Assembly: GCA_900769275.1 (NCBI GenBank)
Contig: CAAGGA010000049.1
Location: 1-9,204 of the forward strand
Length of the DNA: 9,204 nt
Source: an uncultured Prevotella sp.
Lineage (GTDB): Bacteria; Bacteroidota; Bacteroidia; Bacteroidales; Bacteroidaceae
Reading direction: 5' to 3'
The notes beneath the pieces are model-generated. The model was not told the DNA's origin. It saw nothing but the letters and a program-made list of their open reading frames with translations, and searched no databases. Below, in pieces: positions 6,314 to 9,204 of this stretch (position 1 is its first letter; every line of letters starts with the position of its first letter). A program made the translations under genes and the position numbers.

Positions 6314-7879
6314 ATGACCAACGGACTGTTACTATGGGTTGATGACGAGATAGAACATCTGCGCGCCCACATCATATTTCTGGAGAAGAAAGGTTACGAG
6401 GTAGTGACCGTAAGCAACGGCATTGACGCCATAGAGCAATGCCGGCAACAGACCTTTGACCTGATATTCCTCGACGAAATGATGCCCGGACTGACAGGAC
6501 TGGAAACCCTGCAGCGCATCAAAGGCATCCAGCCACAGACACCGGTCGTCATGGTAACGAAGAGCGAGGAAGAGAACATCATGGACCAGGCCATCGGTTC
6601 CAAGATTGCCGACTACCTCATCAAGCCGGTAAACCCCATGCAGATACTCCTCTCACTGAAGAAGAACATCCACCGCCGCGAGATTGTCACGGAGGTGACA
6701 CAGACCGGCTACCAACAGAACTTTCAAAGCATCTCCATGCAGATAGACGACTGCCGGACGATGGACGACTGGAAAGAGGTATATCGCACGCTCGTAAAAT
6801 GGGAACTGGAACTCTCCTCCACACAAAGTTCCATGACAGAAATGCTCAGGATGCAAAAGGACGAGGCAAACATAGGCTTCGGAAAGTTCATCAGGAAAAA
6901 CTACATGGACTGGGTAGTGCCGACAAAAACAGGCTTACCGCCTGAGCGCCCCATACTCTCACCCGACGTCTTCAGGCACAAAGTATTCCCCCTGCTCGAT
7001 GCAGGAGAGAAAGTTTTCCTCGTTGTGATTGACAATTTCCGCTATGACCAATGGAGGGTTTTGGCACAGGAGATAGGCGATATGTTCGACATGGAGGAAG
7101 AACTCTACACCTCCATCCTGCCTACTGCCACGCAATATGCACGCAATGCCATATTCAGCGGACTGATGCCACGGCAGATAGCGGAGATGTTCCCGGAACT
7201 GTGGGTCGATGAAGACGAGGAAGAGGGCAAGAATCTCAATGAAGCCCCGCTCATCCAGACACAGATGGAACGCTATCGCAAACACTTTTCCTTCTCCTAT
7301 CACAAGGTGAACGACTCGAACGGCGGAGAGAAGATGATGCAGCAGTTTAAGAATATGACCCGCAACGACCTCAACGTAGTGGTCATCAACTTCATAGATA
7401 TGCTGTCACATGCCCGCACGGAGTCGAAGATGGTGCGCGAACTCGCCAATGACGAGAGTGCCTACCGCAGCATATCCCTCAGCTGGTTCAGGCATTCCGT
7501 GCTCTCGGAACTGTTCTCCGCCCTCGCACAGACCGACTGCCGCATCCTCCTTACCACAGACCACGGCAGCATCCGGGCAGACAAACCCGTCAAGATAGTA
7601 GGCGACAGGAACACGAATACAAACCTCAGGTACAAACTGGGCAAGTCCCTGGCATACAACAGCAAGGATGTATTCGTCATAAAAGAGCCGCAGAAAGCGC
7701 AGTTGCCCGCCCCGAACCTATCGACAAGCTACGTCTTCGCCACAGGAAACGACTTCTTCGCCTATCCCAACAACTACAACCATTACGTACAGTACTATCG
7801 TGACACGTTCCAGCACGGCGGCATATCAATGGAAGAAATGCTTATCCCCCTCGTCACCATGAGAGGAAGGAAGAAATAA
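6314..7879 (+). CDS. porX: PorX: response regulator with PglZ (alkaline phosphatase-like) output domain
   Basis: Two-component response regulator that controls T9SS genes and secretion in Porphyromonas and relatives, usually paired with the histidine kinase PorY. The receiver domain (about 1-120) has acidic D10/D11, phospho-acceptor D54 in LIFLDEMMPG, T82 and K104 in LIKP. A helical linker (about 120-225) follows. The C-terminal PglZ domain of the alkaline phosphatase superfamily carries VVIDNFRYDQW (D240), LPTATQYARNAIFSG (nucleophile region, T271/T273), INFIDMLSH (D362, H366), LLTTDHGS (D416, H417) and FQHGG (H501), a complete set of likely zinc ligands. PorX in P. gingivalis has phosphodiesterase activity on oligonucleotides. 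Length 521 is normal. There is no DNA-binding domain. The gap to porW is 111 nt; the next gene, tsaE, is 87 nt downstream. No porY is in the window. Confidence 0.93.
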   Translation: MTNGLLLWVDDEIEHLRAHIIFLEKKGYEVVTVSNGIDAIEQCRQQTFDLIFLDEMMPGLTGLETLQRIKGIQPQTPVVMVTKSEEENIMDQAIGSKIADYLIKPVNPMQILLSLKKNIHRREIVTEVTQTGYQQNFQSISMQIDDCRTMDDWKEVYRTLVKWELELSSTQSSMTEMLRMQKDEANIGFGKFIRKNYMDWVVPTKTGLPPERPILSPDVFRHKVFPLLDAGEKVFLVVIDNFRYDQWRVLAQEIGDMFDMEEELYTSILPTATQYARNAIFSGLMPRQIAEMFPELWVDEDEEEGKNLNEAPLIQTQMERYRKHFSFSYHKVNDSNGGEKMMQQFKNMTRNDLNVVVINFIDMLSHARTESKMVRELANDESAYRSISLSWFRHSVLSELFSALAQTDCRILLTTDHGSIRADKPVKIVGDRNTNTNLRYKLGKSLAYNSKDVFVIKEPQKAQLPAPNLSTSYVFATGNDFFAYPNNYNHYVQYYRDTFQHGGISMEEMLIPLVTMRGRKK

Positions 7880-7880
7880 C

Positions 7881-7966
7881 AAAACAACAAAACAACAAAA
7901 CAACCAAAAACACCAGGTGCTCTTCGACCAGGTCGAAGAGAAAACAACCAAACAACCAACCCAAAA
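7881..7966 (+). repeat. A/C-rich 8-nt repeat tract with embedded palindromes before tsaE
   Basis: Three perfect AAAACAAC units (7881-7904) start two bases after the porX stop, and AAAACAAC, CAAACAAC (7941-7956) continue to the tsaE start region. Between them lie CACC-A-GGTG (7911-7919) and a perfect 9-bp hairpin CTCTTCGAC-CAG-GTCGAAGAG (7920-7940). ACCAGGT occurs in both palindromes. A 10-bp direct repeat AAAACAACCA (7897-7906 and 7941-7950) flanks the 34-nt insert. No T run follows, so termination is unlikely. There is no G/T-rich left arm here, unlike at aroA and porW. Confidence 0.88.
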
Positions 7967-8380
7967 ATGCAGATCATCATCACATCACCAGAAACGATAA
8001 AAGAGTCAGCCCAGACATTCATAGAAGCAATGGGCGACTCCACCATCTTCGCCTTCTACGGCTCTATGGGTGCAGGCAAGACCACATTCATCAAGGCTGT
8101 CTGCGAGGAACTCGGCGTGGAGGATGTCATCACCTCCCCCACTTTCGCCATAGTCAACGAATACCGTTCTGCCACCACAGGCAGACTAATATACCATTTC
8201 GATTTCTATCGCATCAAGAAGCAGGAGGAAGTCTATGACATGGGTTATGAGGACTACGTAGAAAGCGGAGCACTATGCTTCATGGAATGGCCCGAACTAA
8301 TTGAAGAACTGCTGCCCGAGGACGTAGTAAAGGTGACGATAAAGGAGCAGGAAGACGGAACCCGCCTTATAGAGTTCTGA
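7967..8380 (+). CDS. tsaE: tRNA threonylcarbamoyladenosine biosynthesis ATPase TsaE
   Basis: ATPase partner of TsaD-TsaB; it is needed for turnover of the complex that makes t6A at position 37 of ANN-decoding tRNAs. The 137 residues match the small bacterial family. Visible are the Walker A loop GSMGAGKTT (32-40), switch-like SPTFAIVNEY (57-66), HFDFYRI (D79, R82) and the Walker B-like LCFMEWPE (E107, W108), all intact. The start is set by the A-rich ATG at 7967 and by the short family N-terminus. The stop is followed after 37 nt by the next start. From memory, the neighbour pair PglZ-type response regulator plus tsaE recurs in Bacteroidota, so the context supports both calls. Other genes of the t6A pathway are not in the window. 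Confidence 0.96.
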   Translation: MQIIITSPETIKESAQTFIEAMGDSTIFAFYGSMGAGKTTFIKAVCEELGVEDVITSPTFAIVNEYRSATTGRLIYHFDFYRIKKQEEVYDMGYEDYVESGALCFMEWPELIEELLPEDVVKVTIKEQEDGTRLIEF

Positions 8381-8417
8381 TTACACGGAAATTGTCTTTC
8401 CCCTAAAATACCCTTAC

Positions 8418-9131
8418 ATGATAGAACAAATACTATCCACTACCGACATACCCCTCATCACTGCCTTTCTCCTTGGTATCATCGTGGCTATCAACCCATG
8501 TCAATTGGCCATCAACACCTCTGCCCTTACATACATCATAAATAAGGATGCCATGCTCAAGGACAAATGGGCAAACCCTCTTCTCTATACCTTTGGACGT
8601 TCGCTGAGCTACGTTATCATGGCTTGGGTCATGATTTGCCTCATCGGTGGAGGACAGAATATAAAGGCGGTACAGTCCCTGCTCGAAAAGGGAGAGGAAG
8701 TATTGCCATACATCCTCATTGTCATGGCAGTGTTTTTCCTGTACCGCGGAATACATATCCATCGTCATGAGCACGGTGACGACTGTCACAACTGCGGTAA
8801 GATAATCAAGCGCAACGGACCATTCGGTGCATTGTCGCTTGGTATGGCACTCGCCTTAGCCTTTTGCCCGGAAAGCGCGGTTTTCTATTTCGGTGTGCTG
8901 ATACCACTCTCCACGACCTCCTCAGCAGGGCTCTTCCTGCCCATAGCCTTTGCTCTCGGAGCCGCATTGCCGGTGCTCTGCATCACCATTGTCATGCTGA
9001 AGGCAAGAGATGGTGCAAGGAACATATCGCATTCCTTCGGCAATTTCCAGCGTTTCCTGAATATATCCACCGCCATCATCTTCCTTGCCATAGCCGTCCT
9101 TATGCTTACAGCCGAGACAATCAATGAATAA
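8418..9131 (+). CDS. Six-helix CcdA/DsbD-like membrane protein with His/Cys-rich loop
   Basis: An integral inner-membrane protein of 237 residues with about six hydrophobic helices (roughly 13-40, 52-77, 94-113, 133-160, 168-193, 212-232). Each half has one Cys in a proline motif: NPCQLAINTSALTYI (C28) and AFCPESAVFYFG (C150). This matches the paired Cys arrangement of the CcdA/DsbD transmembrane domain, which passes reducing power across the membrane. The loop between helices 3 and 4 reads HIHRHEHGDDCHNCGK (113-128), with four spaced His plus CH-x-C, a likely metal site. Bacteroidota proteins of this type are variously labelled sulfite exporter, cytochrome c biogenesis or ArsG-like aromatic arsenical permease; I cannot choose among them. 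No partner thioredoxin, ars or ccm gene is in the window. The stop codon lies inside the first unit of a 22-bp tandem repeat. Confidence 0.85.
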   Translation: MIEQILSTTDIPLITAFLLGIIVAINPCQLAINTSALTYIINKDAMLKDKWANPLLYTFGRSLSYVIMAWVMICLIGGGQNIKAVQSLLEKGEEVLPYILIVMAVFFLYRGIHIHRHEHGDDCHNCGKIIKRNGPFGALSLGMALALAFCPESAVFYFGVLIPLSTTSSAGLFLPIAFALGAALPVLCITIVMLKARDGARNISHSFGNFQRFLNISTAIIFLAIAVLMLTAETINE

Positions 9132-9204
9132 GAGACTATATATCTGCGAATAAGAGACTATATATCTGCGAATAAGAGACTATATATCTGCGAATAAGAG
9201 ACTA
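9127..9204 (+). repeat. 22-bp perfect tandem repeat at the window end
   Basis: Three identical 22-bp units (9127-9148, 9149-9170, 9171-9192), starting AATAAGAGAC and ending ATCTGCG, plus 12 bases of a fourth. The array continues beyond the window. There are no spacers between units. The first unit includes the last codon base and the TAA stop of the preceding membrane protein gene. The period is not a multiple of three, so it would shift frame if read through. No promoter or terminator motif is recognised in the unit. Confidence 0.97.

Noticed and set aside
6314..7879. PglZ domain as a sign of a BREX/Pgl phage defence system
   Set aside because: It is fused to a receiver domain with an intact phospho-acceptor site, which is the PorX architecture, and no other BREX genes are present.
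9127..9204. CRISPR array
   Set aside because: The 22-bp units abut directly with no spacers, so it is a plain tandem repeat.

Overview
The window looks like chromosomal DNA from a Bacteroidota bacterium, most likely Prevotellaceae or a close relative. The case rests on four things: two genes of the Bacteroidota-specific type IX secretion system (T9SS), promoters of the Bacteroidota type (-33 TTTG, -7 TAnnTTTG), A-rich start sites without Shine-Dalgarno sequences, and an aroA whose motifs fit that phylum. The genus is inference. Coding DNA is moderately GC-rich, while the gaps between genes are AT-rich and full of simple repeats.

Layout. Positions 2-55 are probably the last codons of an upstream gene, followed by a likely terminator. 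Then come xth (exonuclease III family AP endonuclease, 219-1001) with a strong terminator, a tRNA-Pro(GGG) on the minus strand (1128-1201) with a textbook promoter, and a separate promoter on the plus strand that starts a run of five plus-strand genes. These are aroA (EPSP synthase), a large PorW/SprE-like T9SS lipoprotein, porX (response regulator with a PglZ/alkaline-phosphatase-like output domain), tsaE (ATPase for tRNA t6A synthesis) and a six-helix CcdA/DsbD-like membrane protein. No convincing terminator or second promoter lies between aroA and the last gene, so a long read-through transcript is possible but not shown.

Functionally the run mixes housekeeping (aromatic amino acid synthesis, tRNA modification) with T9SS. 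PorW is a structural/assembly lipoprotein of the secretion machine and PorX is the cytoplasmic regulator of the same system, so finding them side by side is the clearest biological link here. The last gene has a conserved Cys in each half and a His/Cys-rich cytosol- or periplasm-facing loop, suggesting thiol or metal chemistry.

The most unusual content is between the genes. Four of the start codons (xth, aroA, porW, tsaE) are directly preceded by G-poor, A/C-rich tracts with an 8-nt period. At aroA and porW the tract is the right arm of a long inverted repeat whose left arm is the complementary GTTGTTTA-type 8-mer array; both hairpins share the same 15-bp core around unrelated loops of about 30 nt. 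At tsaE a short perfect palindrome sits inside the tract between 10-bp direct repeats. At the right edge a perfect 22-bp tandem repeat begins inside the stop codon region of the last gene and runs out of the window. No defence system, prophage, insertion sequence or CRISPR array is visible.
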